NCBI GenBank assembly: GCA_025093985.1
Contig: JACAAK010000009.1
Location: 2,914,001-2,978,000, forward strand
DNA from: Calvatia gigantea
Lineage: Eukaryota > Basidiomycota > Agaricomycetes > Agaricales > Lycoperdaceae
Direction: 5' to 3'
Length of the DNA: 64,000 nucleotides
The notes beneath the pieces are model-generated. The model had not been told where the DNA came from. It saw only the letters and a program-made list of their open reading frames with translations, and ran no database searches. The translations under genes were made by a program, and so were the position numbers. Below, piece by piece: positions 10,186-22,636 of this stretch; the first letter of the stretch is position 1; each line of letters begins with the position of its first letter.

Positions 10186-13100
10186 TAGGCATTACCTCTT
10201 TTTCGTTCTCGCCTACATGCAATATTAAATGCCTGTGGTCTGGTACCATTGTGCATGCCCCAACATCTAACTACTTTTTACTACTTTTATCTCGGCCCCA
10301 CCTCACTCTCATTGTCGCAACCCTATACCCAATCGTCATGTTTATCTGTAGCATATTTACACGCATTTTCTGCATCGTGCCCCGCTTAGCGTTTATTTGA
10401 ATCATTGGATCCCAACGGCTTGACCAATAAGGCATCATTTCCTTGCCCCCTTGAGGATAATGAACTCAAGTCCCTCTATGCTTTATGACATACTCCATGA
10501 AGTTTCACTTGTTCAAAGGATGACGGAATTTCTTTAGCCTGTGCGCCCCCGCGCATCGACCTCTCTTAATTTAGTCCGTACAGCCTTGAACCGCACCGGT
10601 TGATCCATTTTTACACGTGTTGGGGTGTTGAAGAAGCAATGCCTGGTAGGTTGAGATCATCTTGTTAGGAGTGTGGGTCCGAGTCCGGGTTTGGCGAACC
10701 CCTCTGAGCCCCTATCCTTCAACGCTTCGTCAACAGGGGAAATCTGATCTTGAACAATGTAGTAGTCCTAGAATATCGTGTGGTATACTTTTACAGTGCC
10801 CTCAGTGCTTAACGAAATCATTCCCAACTTTCGTGCCGCAACCACGAGGCTAATATGCCTTATGCACCGGAAAGGGTGCCACCCACGTACGATAAGCTGT
10901 GTTTGTGTTCACTACAGTGCTTGAACCTTCCCAAGAGACCAGTGCGCTATTCTGCGGATGGCCTAATTCATTGACACTCAAGTTCTAAAGAATTTTATGA
11001 GAGGTACCAGTACGGAGTCGTGAGGGACTGCCCAAATACCTGCGACGCTGGTGTACCAAACGGGTATCCTACTTTCCACTAGAACTGAGGCCATCGGTGT
11101 AGGACCGACTTGATCACCTTGATCAGCGACGGATCGATTACGCCCGATCGTGTACTACCTCGTTCTTGCGAGCAAGAATAGGGGCCCAAAGAAGTCCGCC
11201 TGTGCCCGTTGCATTTAACCGAGATCCCTTCAAGATCTTGTCCAGCATTGGAAAGAAGGTGTACCGGTGTCGTATTAAACGGGTTTCGCGCCACACCTTC
11301 AAACCCTGGGGTCGCAGTTCCGCTTACTTTCCGCTCGTTGCATCCTTCACGCATCCCGGCAAGTTGCCCGGACTGGAAACGTTGACTACCAATATGTAAT
11401 CGTGAGGGAATGCACAACCACCGTCGCTGCTTGGTCGGCTGAACACGTGTATTCTCCGAGTCAACGTGTCAGGCGGGCGGAAGTAAACGCACCAACTTGG
11501 TAATACAAGCCAGTGGATGCACGGCCGCGAGTTCACTGTCTCCTTTTCAAACTGCCGTAAAAGATTGAATTCAATTCAGCGCCTCTGGGTGGCCAGCTAC
11601 GCGAAGCGGAAGTCCTCTATCGATGCTCACACACTGGTGTCAAACCTGTGTTGATAAATATCGATATATATAGACGCTCTGAGACGGGTGGCGCAGTGGC
11701 TGTTTAATTTATAAAAAGCGCTGATCAAAGGTCTTTGAGCTAGCTTGACCCTTCGAAGAGAAGGGCCGAATTCGGCCTAGTGGAGGTCATCGTTGCAGTA
11801 TTCCTGTGTTTGCGACATCTTTCCCAAAAACAGAGGCTACCAGGGCGGTGATACCGTCGAAGTTGCAAAAGGTGCTTGGGCACTCATTTGGGAGGGGGAG
11901 GTGTTCGACGCCCACCACCACCTGTTATTAGATTGAAACGAACAAGTGAAGCCACCTTATTTACCTAGATGAACTCACCTCCGGCGTCCACTCGGTGAGC
12001 AGGTATCAGCCATGATAGTTCCAATACGAAGGAAAATTCCCGTGCCGATGATTACTCGAGAGATAGAACTTGTCTGGATGCAGGAGGCCAGCCACGCGAA
12101 ACACCAGCAGCATCCCCGGGATGATAACACGGTGCCTAGGGAACGACACAGTCCATATTTTGTCACCTCTTGAGCTGAGGGCTATAGATAGATACTGGGC
12201 ATAGCCTGGGGGTCCGTTTGTAGATACGGCTCCCCACATCTTGTGTAATAGCTGTTACGCGTACCAAATGCAGAGTTCATCATCATCGCAACATCCGATT
12301 ATAATACCTAGGTTGGTAACCTTCTATTACCGCAAATGGATGTAAAAAGGTGTAGGGAACGAACAGTCGCTCAAAATTCAGATAATTAGTGGAATTGAGG
12401 ATGTGCTGGTTAGTAAGAACACGAAAGAAAGTAACGGTTTCCATCACGTTTAATATAACAAGGAAAGTCGTTCAAAGGAACCGATATCCCATGTGGGGGT
12501 TCGCCCACGGATGCACCTTGAAAGTTAAGGGCCACCAAAATGGTCAACCAACACATGGAGTCACATTTTGCACTGTGGTCCCAAAACATCTATGTACCGA
12601 ACCTGCCAGTGCATCTGGAACTTCCTTTGTCACGCTGGCTTGTTGAACCACTGGGGGCACAATACCAATCATGATCCCCCCATTAGGTACGTCTGATGCA
12701 ATGAGTTACTCACTCTCAGTAGGAGTTCTTTGATTGTTGGTTGTAATGGCTAACGCTGGAACAGAGGTACGGTTTGGGGGGACCTCTCGGGTCTTGTCTT
12801 GCGAGTATGCCCAATCATTAATCATTCCTGATCATCCCCTTTCCTTCATACTGCACGACATCACGGTTATTCAAACCCTCATCATTCCATTGTCATTTGT
12901 AGAGTACGATATCAGACCTATCCTTCCCCGGTTTTAATGACGTTTATGTCATGATGCACGTTCGGCCAAACATCACCACCATTTTGATTGCCTGGGCTCC
13001 CGAACAAGTCTTCCCTCTGGGTAGACCCAGTGCGAGCGTGGCTGGGGAAGGGTGTCCCGTTTTGCTTCAAAATCGCGACCAATGCGGTGGAAGATTCGAG

Positions 13101-13489
13101 CATTGATGATCACAGCAAGCGCGGAAGCCAACCTGAATATAGGTGGTGTAAGCCATCACGTCCAAGTAATTAAAGGTGGATCAACGGACGGGATGGTGGA
13201 GAATCGTGAGTTCTAGAGTTTTGTTTCAGTCTATGATATCAATTAGTGTGAGAAAGGCCTGTACCTTCCCAAAGGCGGTCACAAAGAGATGCAGGGAACG
13301 AACAGCTGCTTACGGTTCAGACATTTGGCTTAGGATATTGAGAAAAAAATCGTTACCGAGAAGATAAAGGAAATAGCGCCCTCCGTCGCGCTTGAATCTA
13401 GCGAGCACGTCGTTAGAACATTGATACGGTTTCGAGAAGGCGTTTGATGTGAATATTATTATGTTGAATATGTCCCAAACTATCTGTTG
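10186..13489. other. 3.3-kb gene-poor spacer
   Basis: No coding exon with a recognisable domain was found on either strand. Two weakly similar stretches (around 12340-12380 and 13280-13320) share the run gggaacgaacag with similar flanks and may be remnants of a duplicated element. This looks like decayed intergenic DNA. Confidence 0.45.
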
Positions 13490-14409
13490 TCAATTATTAG
13501 AATGAGACAGCACGACGTCCACAGGAAGGCTTACAAGTATAGTAGCTTCGAGAAGCATGTAGGGTATTGGTTTTGAATCAGAAACAAGAAACAGGCATTC
13601 TGGAAACCCCTGAATGACCACGATATATTCTACCCAGTTTGTCAGATACAGTGGGACCGAATCATGACCCAGTGACATACTCGGAAGGTGCACAACCTCA
13701 AAGGCTGTACTTATGATCATTGTGAGAATCACCAATAGGAACATGGTCGCAATGGCATAGGTAACCCGGCGGTTATGGTCCCACAACAAGCGGATCCGGT
13801 AAATAACAACCGCTGAGTTCATTCACATGGTCAATTTAGTCCCTTCAGTCCTGGGAAACAAGTTGGCGAACCTTCTGTTCCAATTACGGAGAGGTTGAAT
13901 AAGAAGATACTCGCGATGGTATATGCTTGGCAACTGATACATAGTCAACGCATAATGATCATCTGCTGCCAGCCAGGCGACAGTCTGGACGCACTCCTGA
14001 CAGAACGTTAGGGAAGAAAAAAAGGAGAAATAATGGTGCTCACTTGTAAAACGAGCTGAAAATTGAACCCTCCCATTGCTTAAGTCCCAAGTGTCAGCGC
14101 CAGTGGTAACCTTTGTAGATATATGAAATTGCTCACCCGCAGCAGAGTATGCCACGAATACCTCGGTAGCATAACGGCCGCAGAGAAACATGACTTTGAG
14201 CAATGTTCTCTCCTTCAGATTAAACCATATATCCGCTAGCTCGTCGTCGATATGCGTTAAATGGTCGTAAAGTAAGCAAGTAAGTGCGACAGCTGGTTCA
14301 AAACAGTTCAATACCTGGAATCAAACGACAGGAGAGTTACCCTACCACTAATGTACCTCGCACCCATAATTGGTGCCTCCACACTTGCGAAAAAGTTACT
14401 CAAAGACAT
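13490..14409 (-). pseudogene. DUF6533-like membrane protein, apparently truncated
   Basis: The first exon (14409-14346) splices through a 53-bp intron to 14292 and restores a DUF6533-type start: ISAVALTCLLYDHLTHIDDE followed by LKVMFLCGRYATEV. Further pieces of the family follow in order: ECVQTVAWLAADD, then YRIRLLWDHNRRVTYAI with a hydrophobic helix after it, and GFPECLF with PYMLLEATILVSL. These match the usual 7-TM-like layout of basidiomycete DUF6533 proteins. The frame stops at 13490, before the last membrane helices normally present, so the gene looks truncated or decayed. The introns between about 14150 and 13820 were not resolved. An upstream Met at 14520 is in frame but fits the family worse. 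Function of the family is unknown. Confidence 0.55.
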
Positions 14410-15408
14410 TCTTGGATGGAGGGTGGGGGATATTGCACGAAAGCTTGATGCAAGGGCGTGACTTATGGTAGCCCCACCACCACTTATATTCCGAGACAGG
14501 GGGACTACAAATAAAATCATGATAGATTATAAGAGACTAGACAGAAGACACAAGGACAACAGAAATCAACTCAACTGATTGCCGGATCGTCAACACCATT
14601 TTCGAACACTCTTCTGGGCGGAAGACTTGATCGTGCACCAATCCCCGATGACCACTCAGCGAGAAGATCTGTGGTGCACCCGGGTGATGGTACCCGAGTC
14701 CATGATAACAGAGATATTTGCATTCGGTTCACTTGTTCAAACACACGCCAGAACCAGTGATGATCGCAAGATGATTTCAGGTGGCGGAGTCTCTCGTTGC
14801 GCGAAATGAGATAGCTTGGGAAACACTAGTTTTAATCACTGATCGAACGCGGGAATGCTGTGAGGGGGTCCGATCCTTGGTGCCACGATAGGGCTTCGCA
14901 GTCGCGCGCTCCGCCAGTGAGATGATGGTTCCCACTCCAGATAGCAATTACGTGTTTCATAATCTCACTCCCTCTCCGCTGGGCCGACGGGTCAATATGG
15001 CATGTGTGGTATATTCAAGTCAGTAAAGGATCATTGCACATGTCATATTAGCTTCTCAGTCCAGTGTCTGTGATCTTGATACTTTTGTTGTCGCAGACGG
15101 TCCCATCTTCGTTGCCCCATCTCAGTTCGTTTGTGCCATCCTCTGCGTGGATTCTTGTATGCCGACACAAGCGTTTCTGTGGGACTGAGGTCCTAGGTTA
15201 GCTTGAGCTTGATCACCCTGCTTATTCTCATGGGTACGCGTGAACGCGCCCAGGTTTAGTGAGACGCTTATGCCCCTGGCGCCAATGTGCCAAGCGTCCC
15301 TGAGGGTTCTTTCGAGTATGGTGGAGGGCTGTACCACCACAGGGGGTCACCTGCCTTGTTCTGGCACCCTCTCCTGGTCCTTTCACCTCGAAAGCACTCC
15401 CAACAATA
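14410..15408. other. Intergenic between divergent membrane-protein genes
   Basis: No coding feature is visible. The genes on both sides point away from this interval, so it should hold both promoters. Confidence 0.4.
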
Positions 15409-17140
15409 ATGGACGATAAAAGCGACTCCGGACCTCGCGAACAAGAGGTAAAGCAAAAGGCGAAACCCGACGCCCAGGACAAGCATGAAAGCAACATGGC
15501 AATCCTCCGTTATACTGCTTTCGTCGTTCTGGAGGCATGCTTCGCTATCCTTGCTTTCTATTGTTGGTGGTCTCCTCGCAGACTTCCCTTCAAAAATTTG
15601 CAACCCATGTCGATTAAAAGCGCCTTCCAGACAATTTTCAACTTATGGCATAATATCGCAATCGCACTCGCAGCAAGCATTTGTGCGGAAGCCTTCAGCA
15701 AGGAATGGGCTGCACATCGAGATGCACCCACGGATGCTGTATCAAAGGTCACCAGCGGGATCATTGACCGCGCTCTATATTTCTTCACATCGAGGGCGAC
15801 TCGGACCTATCGAGCGGCCTTTTCAGCATCCATCATCCTCATACTCATGCATGTCACTTCTTCTTCGACTATCACTGTTTCTTCCGGAGTGGAGTTTAGG
15901 CAGGATATGCCGATCGGTCTTTTATCCAGTGTCGATCTCTCTGCTGAATTAGCAACTCCAAACCTCCAAGGATTTGTCGAGCGATTGACTAGGGCAGGCA
16001 TCGTTGTCCGACTGGAGAAACTAGGCGGTTCGCCTTGGGGTTTATCACCACCACCCAACTGGCTAATTCCATTACCTTCGGCCATTGAAAACACAACGGG
16101 CCTCGTGTACTATGATACGGACCTTGTACATTTCCGACACCAGTGTACCTGGCGATCCCCAGACAGCGTCAACGACACCACTTACATAATTGATGGCCAG
16201 AAATGGTCTTTGGAACTCGGCGACTTTGGCGAAGACTTTTCCCGCGAGGGTCCGTAATTCCTTTTTGCGAATTTATATCCAACGTACTTATCAAGAACAC
16301 TGTAATCTAGGCCCTGGATCCACAGTTCGACAACTTTGGCCCCCTAATCCTATCCAGAACCTCAACGGAACATCCGTGCACCTCTTCCTGGGGGGAAATT
16401 CAACCATCCCCGTCAATACGACCGATCCCACTGACACTTGGATTGACCTTAGCGGCCTCCCCACCCTCTATAACCCGTCGCAGTTTTTTGCTTATCACCC
16501 AATTTCTCGTACGGTCGATTGGGTTACAGCCCCTCTCGCTACATTACTTGTGTGCGAACCTAACTACAACCTGACTGCCGGCTCTATATGGATTGTCCCG
16601 AGCTTAAACATTTCCCAGCCTGACCTATCTCTTTACAACATTGATAAGGTTTCACCGGTCGGAAACATTGTACCTGAGGCTGCAAACATCCTCTTCTCAA
16701 CGTCCTTGTATACGGCGTCAAACGAAGCTGATCAGGTGGTATCGGAGCAAGCAATCGACTATATTAACTTCAACTCGATCCTCTCGAAGATGTTCATGCC
16801 CGAACCCCCCTCGGGAAACTGGCAGAATTCCTCCCGTGTGCAACCTCAACCCCTTGATATGATCAATTCCCGCGTCGATGATTATAAACTCTCCGCTTTG
16901 AAAGCTTTCACGACGGGTTATCGTCCCGAGAGCGCTATCGTTCGCGTTCAGGGCGTGTTTTCGAAACCCGTTGAGGCGTTATATGTGGATAACAGTCTCG
17001 CTCTTGCTACGAGTTTCCAGTATGCCGTGCTTCACGTTGTGTTGGCTACGGTCGAAGCAACTTTGTTGCTCATCCTCGTAGTGCTGAACTTGAAGCAAAA
17101 GCGTTCGCCGTTTGATTTGGCTCATGTGAAGGAGGACTAA
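15409..17140 (+). CDS. Multi-pass membrane protein with large glycosylated lumenal domain
   Basis: Two exons (15409-16249 and 16311-17140) join across a 61-bp intron with a GTCCGT donor and give 556 residues. A charged, Lys/Asp/Glu-rich N-terminus is followed by hydrophobic segments at roughly residues 31-52, 80-100 and 140-160, a long domain rich in N-glycosylation sequons (NTT, NDTT, NGTS, NSTI, NLT, NIS, NSS), and one C-terminal helix (ATVEATLLLILVVLNL) with a short basic cytosolic tail. The layout fits an uncharacterised family often seen in mushroom genomes, with N-terminal helices, an extracytosolic domain and a final helix. I do not recognise a functional domain. Its topology suggests the plasma membrane or secretory pathway. 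The downstream MARVEL-like gene is convergent with it. Confidence 0.8.
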
Positions 17141-17767
17141 TTGGGTAGGTGGCCAATGTAGACTGACAGTTGTAGAAACGCTTTCTTGTCAAAGATTTCT
17201 TGCTTCAGACTCGTGTAGGACAATTTGTATGACCTTACGGACTATCTTTTTTGTTCTTACTCCATGTCAATCTGATCCGTGTATGTCACATTAGCTCATA
17301 TGACCTATCGCTGTGTCAGGGTACTCCGAGTACCGGGGCAGAGCACTCTAATGATTTTGGAGGGGTCCAAGTGCACCTAGCACGCTGCTGCTTCGCCGAA
17401 GGAGAAGGCAGACGTCACATGCAAAATAAACAGTATATGAAACAGCGCGAAGGAAATCCCTGTAAAGGTGTAACACAAATCCCTAGTTTTTCCTGATGAG
17501 AGATGTCCATGAACATCGACAGTTATGTCTGTCAACCGAAATTGACTGACATCATTTTGCTACAGGGACGTTTGATGCAAGTAGCCTTAGAATATCGTTC
17601 TATCGCACAACGAGCCACGCAAATCCGAGGAAACCCGAAGGAAGTTTGACGAAAAGTACAGCGGGCCAAACGAGTGGGAATATTATTTGAAAATACTGTA
17701 CACTGTTTCCTGTATGTGGTAACAAATTTCTGTGACGTCCATGTCCCAAAACGCGTAGCCGCAGGCC
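17141..17767. other. Convergent 3' intergenic region
   Basis: This lies between the stop codons of two convergent genes. Nothing coding is supported; it should contain both polyadenylation regions. Confidence 0.4.
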
Positions 17768-18730
17768 TTAAACCTTCTGTTGCACCATGTACTGCTGTTG
17801 CAGCATCGCCTGCTGCTGCTGTAACTGTTGTAGCTGGATTTGTTGCAGTTGAAGTTGTTGCTGCTGGCCTTGATCGTACTCCATCCCTCCCGTTGAATCC
17901 TTGATCCCAACTTCCCCCATGATTACACCTGCGAGGAGATTCGCCTGTGATGTAACCTGACTGGAGAACTTGACCTCTCGGACACTCTGGCCAAAAGTAT
18001 TTCGCCCTTGTGTCAGGCTGATCACCGTCATAATCAAAAGAGGCAGCCAATACGCAGTCACTGGGGTGCGGTGAGAGACTGTAAAATCGAACGAGATACT
18101 TCCGAACTCACTGATACCAAAAATAGCAAATGAGGCACCCTTGATCGCCATAAATTCTTTACAGATTTGGATTCCAAAGGCTGTAAAATCGGAGTCAGTA
18201 TGGTCCCGCCTGGTTGTTGCGAAACTTACAGTTGAAAATAATCGGGCTACATCCAGCCGGGAACGTCTCCGCTGCGAGGTCGCTAGTAATTATGCCTTCG
18301 GCCAAGAACAGGGTTGAAAGGATAACTAGGGGTCTGTGCCTTAGTATCTGTAGCGAGCCAGTCCTGCCAGTCCTTACCGAGAGCGGGGAGCTCAATTCCA
18401 ATGATGGTGATGACAGCATTTTTGCGAATAATTCCAACAATTAAGCTGGGCAGGGCGGTTCACCAAAGTCCCAAAGAGGTATGAACCATCGCCGTCACTT
18501 ACAAGGTGGCGACAACGAGGATCGTGAGGGCACTTGCTGCAATTCCTATGCCCTCAAAGCTGAAGAAGTCGCCGGCAGTAAGCTTAGCCCAATGGGCCGA
18601 GAGCCCAAGGACAGGAAAGGACAAGGCAATAACCAGGCCTGGGGATTGTCGTTGAGAGACACATTACTTTGTCAAGCACGATGGACTGACCAAAGACAGA
18701 GTTACGGGTTTTAAACAACAGGTTCCGCAT
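17768..18730 (-). CDS. MARVEL-like four-helix membrane protein with Gln-rich tail
   Basis: Six exons close in frame to 233 residues: 18730-18691, 18638-18503, 18445-18378, 18325-18230, 18180-18112 and 18060-17768 (introns 52, 57, 52, 49 and 51 bp). Four hydrophobic segments appear in order: VFGLVIALSFPVLGLSAHW, EGIGIAASALTILVV, ELPALVILSTLFLAEG, and AYWLPLLIMTVISL. The segment between helices 3 and 4 keeps the fungal MARVEL-like pattern of a Cys in a short loop and then CKEFMAIKGASF. The cytosolic C-terminus ends in about 35 residues dominated by glutamine (QQQQLQLQQ type). MARVEL-like proteins sit in the plasma membrane and often associate with sterol-rich domains; the precise role here is unknown. 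The start is the only Met giving an in-frame first splice. Confidence 0.8.
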
Positions 18731-19907
18731 CGCGTGGTTTCAGTCGAAAAAAAAAGCAAAAAACGATAAATTCTGGGAAAAGGAGGAGGAAGAGTGGACA
18801 AAACAACGAGTAGGCAATGCAGAAGGGGTGAAATTTGAGCTCGATAGCTAGAGCCAGAGTTTTTATGCAGCCGTTGACTCCGGAGGGGTTATTGCTAATA
18901 GTCACTCGAAATGACAGATGTGTTGCCATACAGAGGAGCCTTGTCAATCTGCCCATCAATATATCTGGACGAGCGCACACCTCCTTTTCGACGCTGTTCA
19001 ATTTTAAATCATACGAAAGGATTAGGGACACGAGAACAAGGACATTTGAGCGCGTGGCAAAAATAAAGCAGTATCCTTACCGCACACCGTTCGCATTCTC
19101 GAAGCGGTTGGTTGGTGTGGTTAAACAACGAGAGTATCGAACTTCTCGCTGTTGTTTCCAGGTCACGAAAGGTGTCGCATTCATTGATTGGCGCTGTCAG
19201 TCGGGAAAGGGATGTTCGCGCTGTACCCAACAACTCCTTCAGTCCAAATGAAGATTGGAAATTGGGATAGATATTCTTCCCGCCCTAACTGGTGCGTATA
19301 TGCGGTTCTAACGGCGGGGTTAAATTTCTGTACACTTTGCTGGCCCATGACAGAGAGAAATATTGACTGCGGTGCCGATATCAAATAGATGGTTCTGTAA
19401 AATCCTATCCTTGGTCGGTGCGGAAATAAACGTCAGAGACATTACGGGTGACAGTATGAGTCGGCAGTGAGGCGTCCACACCATGGGAATCAGACCGCCA
19501 ACCAAACTGATCGGCGATGAAACTGCTTCCACCATTCCAATAAGTACACTATCTGAATGCGTCAGATTGGGTGGTTTCACCACAATAAAATTTAACGGAG
19601 CTTTTTGGCAGAGGGCGGGGGATTTTGCCGCGCATTTTCTCAGACGTCGTAGTTATTTACGCCCAACAAAAGGAGATGTGCTGCGGACGTCTTGACAGTC
19701 ATGGCGGCGACATCGTTTGTTGCTTGAAAGTTGAGGGTGGCTGGTGCGGAAATGACAGCCCAACTGTTGCCCAACAGGGGCGAGTGTCCAGATGGGTCGG
19801 TGGCACTGCTACCGAAACTCGTTCAGGCGACCTTAACGCCTTACAACAGCGAAAGATATCTTATGACCTTCTTGCTCCATCTTGTACTATAGGTTTCGCC
19901 TAGCTTA

Positions 19908-20018
<111 letters not shown>

Positions 20019-20186
20019 TCAAAATAATATTTACCATTTAAAAACCCATATATTTTTCTTCCTTGCTGCAACTACAGAGGTTGCTGGCGAAGAACAGGAT
20101 ACTCAGAGTTGAACCAAACCCCAAGGCGCTGGCACAGGCAGAGCGGTGTCGGGTACCATCAATCTCATCCCCGCTCTAAGAGGTTA

Positions 20187-20243
20187 AGTGTTCGACCTCA
20201 GAACTGCAAACCGGCGATATTGCAGCATGTGTCCTAACCACTA
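20187..20243 (-). repeat. tRNA-like A/B box pair, possible SINE head or tRNA relic
   Basis: On the minus strand an A-box-like TAGTGGTTAGGA (20243-20232) is followed 46 bp later by a B-box-like GGTCGAACACT (20197-20187). This is the spacing of an internal RNA polymerase III promoter. The acceptor stem does not pair and the T-stem is imperfect, so it is not a working tRNA. The sequence resembles a degenerate tRNA-Glu-type head. Confidence 0.35.
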
Positions 20244-20308
20244 CTGACCGGTCGTGGTGGAGGCTTGAGCGTGCACGTCCCTTAATGATAGATTCCCCGC
20301 TTACCCGA

Positions 20309-20360
20309 TAGCGGAGCTTGCCACCTGGGCGAAACGGGTTGGATTGTGAATGTTCGAGCC
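20309..20360 (+). repeat. Second weak tRNA-like A/B box pair
   Basis: TAGCGGAGCTTG at 20309-20320 and GTTCGAGCC at 20352-20360 are 43 bp apart, again with Pol III internal-promoter spacing. There is no tRNA fold by eye. It may be chance or a second decayed tRNA-derived element in opposite orientation. Confidence 0.22.
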
Positions 20361-21371
20361 CTGTATGGGGGGCGAGTGCGGGTGACACATCGTTGCGTGA
20401 GCGCACTTAAGTAGTAATCGGATCGTCGGAGACCACTCGACAAGCAATTTCAGGGGGAGAGACTATTTTTAGCCAGTAACATCCGCGAGGGAAAACCTGG
20501 GTGGGCACTGGGGATGGCCGGGAAGGTGTGGCGTAATGGGTTGCGCGGCTTGTCGGGGCCCCGGACGGGTCGTGTGTAGGTTGCACCCGGGAAGGGTGCC
20601 CATTCCAGAACCTAGTTTCAAGGTATCTTGACGAAGGGACAGTGGGGACGCGGCGGGCTGAAAGAACGGAAGTTGCGATTGCATAGGTGAGCAAAAAGTT
20701 ACCCTGCTGCGAGCTAAGGAATACACACGAAATGTTCAAGAGGCCTGGATAGCTTGGAATGAGTGCAGTAGGTAGTACCGCTAGAAACGGGTTGTGTTTC
20801 GAGATATCGAGATTCAATGACGCGGGTTGAGAATACACAAACAATCGTCCAGGCGAGGATGGATTATCATGATCATCCGACTACCCACCAGAATTGTTCC
20901 TGAGTCTGCAGGACTTCTTTTTCCCAGGTCACTTTCGTAAGACGGCTTGCGTGGCTTCTGACCCACCGTCCCGGGCCAAGGTATTTTTAGGGTTATCCAC
21001 CAAGCGCCAATGGATCGGGGAATGCCGTGACAAACCTCTGGTAAATACTACCGCGGGTGGAGACACTCTTGATTCTATTGGGGTTGTTGTTGAGTCGTGC
21101 GGGCCACTTCAACACCGGGACGGACCGAGAGAGATACTTACAACTTTTGGGGACGTATAATTTCTGTGCAGCCGCGTGGCTTTCGGGTGGCCAGCGATTG
21201 GGGGAGGTGGCCGAAAAGAAATCGATGGATTCCACTAGTTTGTTTTACATAAACTCCCGCTATCAATATCCAGACGTCCAATAACCGTCTTCGATATAGT
21301 AGGACGTGCATAGGGTCTACAGAATTAAGTATCCTTGGGGTGACAGCTCAGCGAGATTTTACTCACAGCGC

Positions 21372-22636
21372 TCACCAACGCAACGCACCACCACTTAGAC
21401 AAGTCGACAACCGCCCCTGCTTTCGCAAGCTTTTCAAATCAACGTTCAAGAGTCCTTTCGTAAATTCAAGAAAGTCCCCAGAGTCCCCGCCCGTAGGAGT
21501 TGTGATATCCAGATTCAACTGACATCGAGACATCTTAGCAAATGCTCGTTTCAGCACTGACCAGTTCAACACTTCAAGTGCGGATTCTGACTCCGCAGTT
21601 AAGCCAAGAGTGAATTCCTTCAGGTTACGGGGAGAAGGGATAGTGGAAAGGAGTGAAGAGATATCAGTTTCCAATAACCCTGACGGTGCCTGAGAGTCCA
21701 GACAGACACCAGTAAGATGGAGGGACTGTAATCTCGTCTGGTGTGTGAGGTCAATCAGCGCAAGGTCATCTAAACCACGAGCTAAGGTCAGTGAATGGGG
21801 GAAAGAAATGACGAAGGTGACACACTGCTGTTGATCCACTGTCCTTCGGTCCTTGAGAAATTGACCTCAAAGTGTTGAAGGGAACCACCAAGGTCTCGCA
21901 AAGCGCTACCAACGTATTGTAGATGCCAGAACTTGACGTCGTCGAGGATCAAGCCATTTAACTTTGACCCCTTTAACGTGCTACTCAGAAGCACCGGGAT
22001 GGCATCATCGGTGCCTAACCGTAACACTTGGAGGTGATTCGGCAAGGCGAGAGCGGCTGCGGAAGCAATGGTGTGCTCCATATACTTGGAAAATTGTACG
22101 TTGGCAACGAGGTGATTGAGGGAGGGGAAAAGAGCCGCGAGGCGTGTAATCTCGCGAAGGTCATGGAACATGACATCGTCGAACTCGAGGGATGCAAGTT
22201 TCGTAAATGTCGCCAGACATTCACGAATACGATCTTGGTCAGACGGCGGTAGAAGTGTCCAGTCAACGTTCCGGATACGGAGCGACTCGATATGGGAGAA
22301 TCGAGAAAGTGATGACGAGGATATAATTTTATGGAACACAAACTCGTCGTCGGTTATTCGCCGGGTGTAACTCTTTGCCTGTGCGTCATCTACCTCGATG
22401 CAGTTGACATAGTTCGTGAACGTGCATTTGTTCGAGCGAGAAAGTTCAAAGAAACGACGAACGCGCCACGGCCAGAGCTGGACGGTAGAAAAGATGTGGT
22501 AGCGGCTACGGATCAACCACTCAGAACAAACCATGCCGCAGACGCCGAGTGTCTGAAAATCGGAATGGAGTTGGTCAATGACGGCGTCCATGATTTCTGC
22601 GGGAAGGGCTGAGCCCATGTTGACCGTTGCGGCCAC
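21372..22636 (-). CDS. F-box-like protein with degenerate leucine-rich region
   Basis: Two exons (22636-21826 and 21781-21372) join over a 44-bp GT-AG intron to 406 residues. Residues about 9-50 match the basidiomycete F-box-like consensus: ALPAEIMDAVIDQLHSD, then LGVCGMVCSEWLIRSRYHIF. The remainder consists of leucine-patterned segments (SLRIRNVDW, LASLEFDDVMF, LNHLVANVQF, LQVLRLGTDD, LQSLHLTGVCL) as in the LRR-like substrate arms of fungal F-box proteins. By family it should recruit substrates to an SCF ubiquitin ligase; the target is unknown. Such genes are highly expanded in mushrooms. The very short intron is needed to keep the frame past 21826. Confidence 0.8.

Noticed and set aside
18711..19031. 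Hydrophobic 106-residue minus-strand frame as a gene
   Set aside because: It overlaps the start of the well-supported MARVEL-like gene on the same strand and has no splice link or family motif.
20176..20260. Genuine tRNA gene
   Set aside because: A and B boxes are present but acceptor and T stems do not pair, so only a tRNA-like relic is reported.
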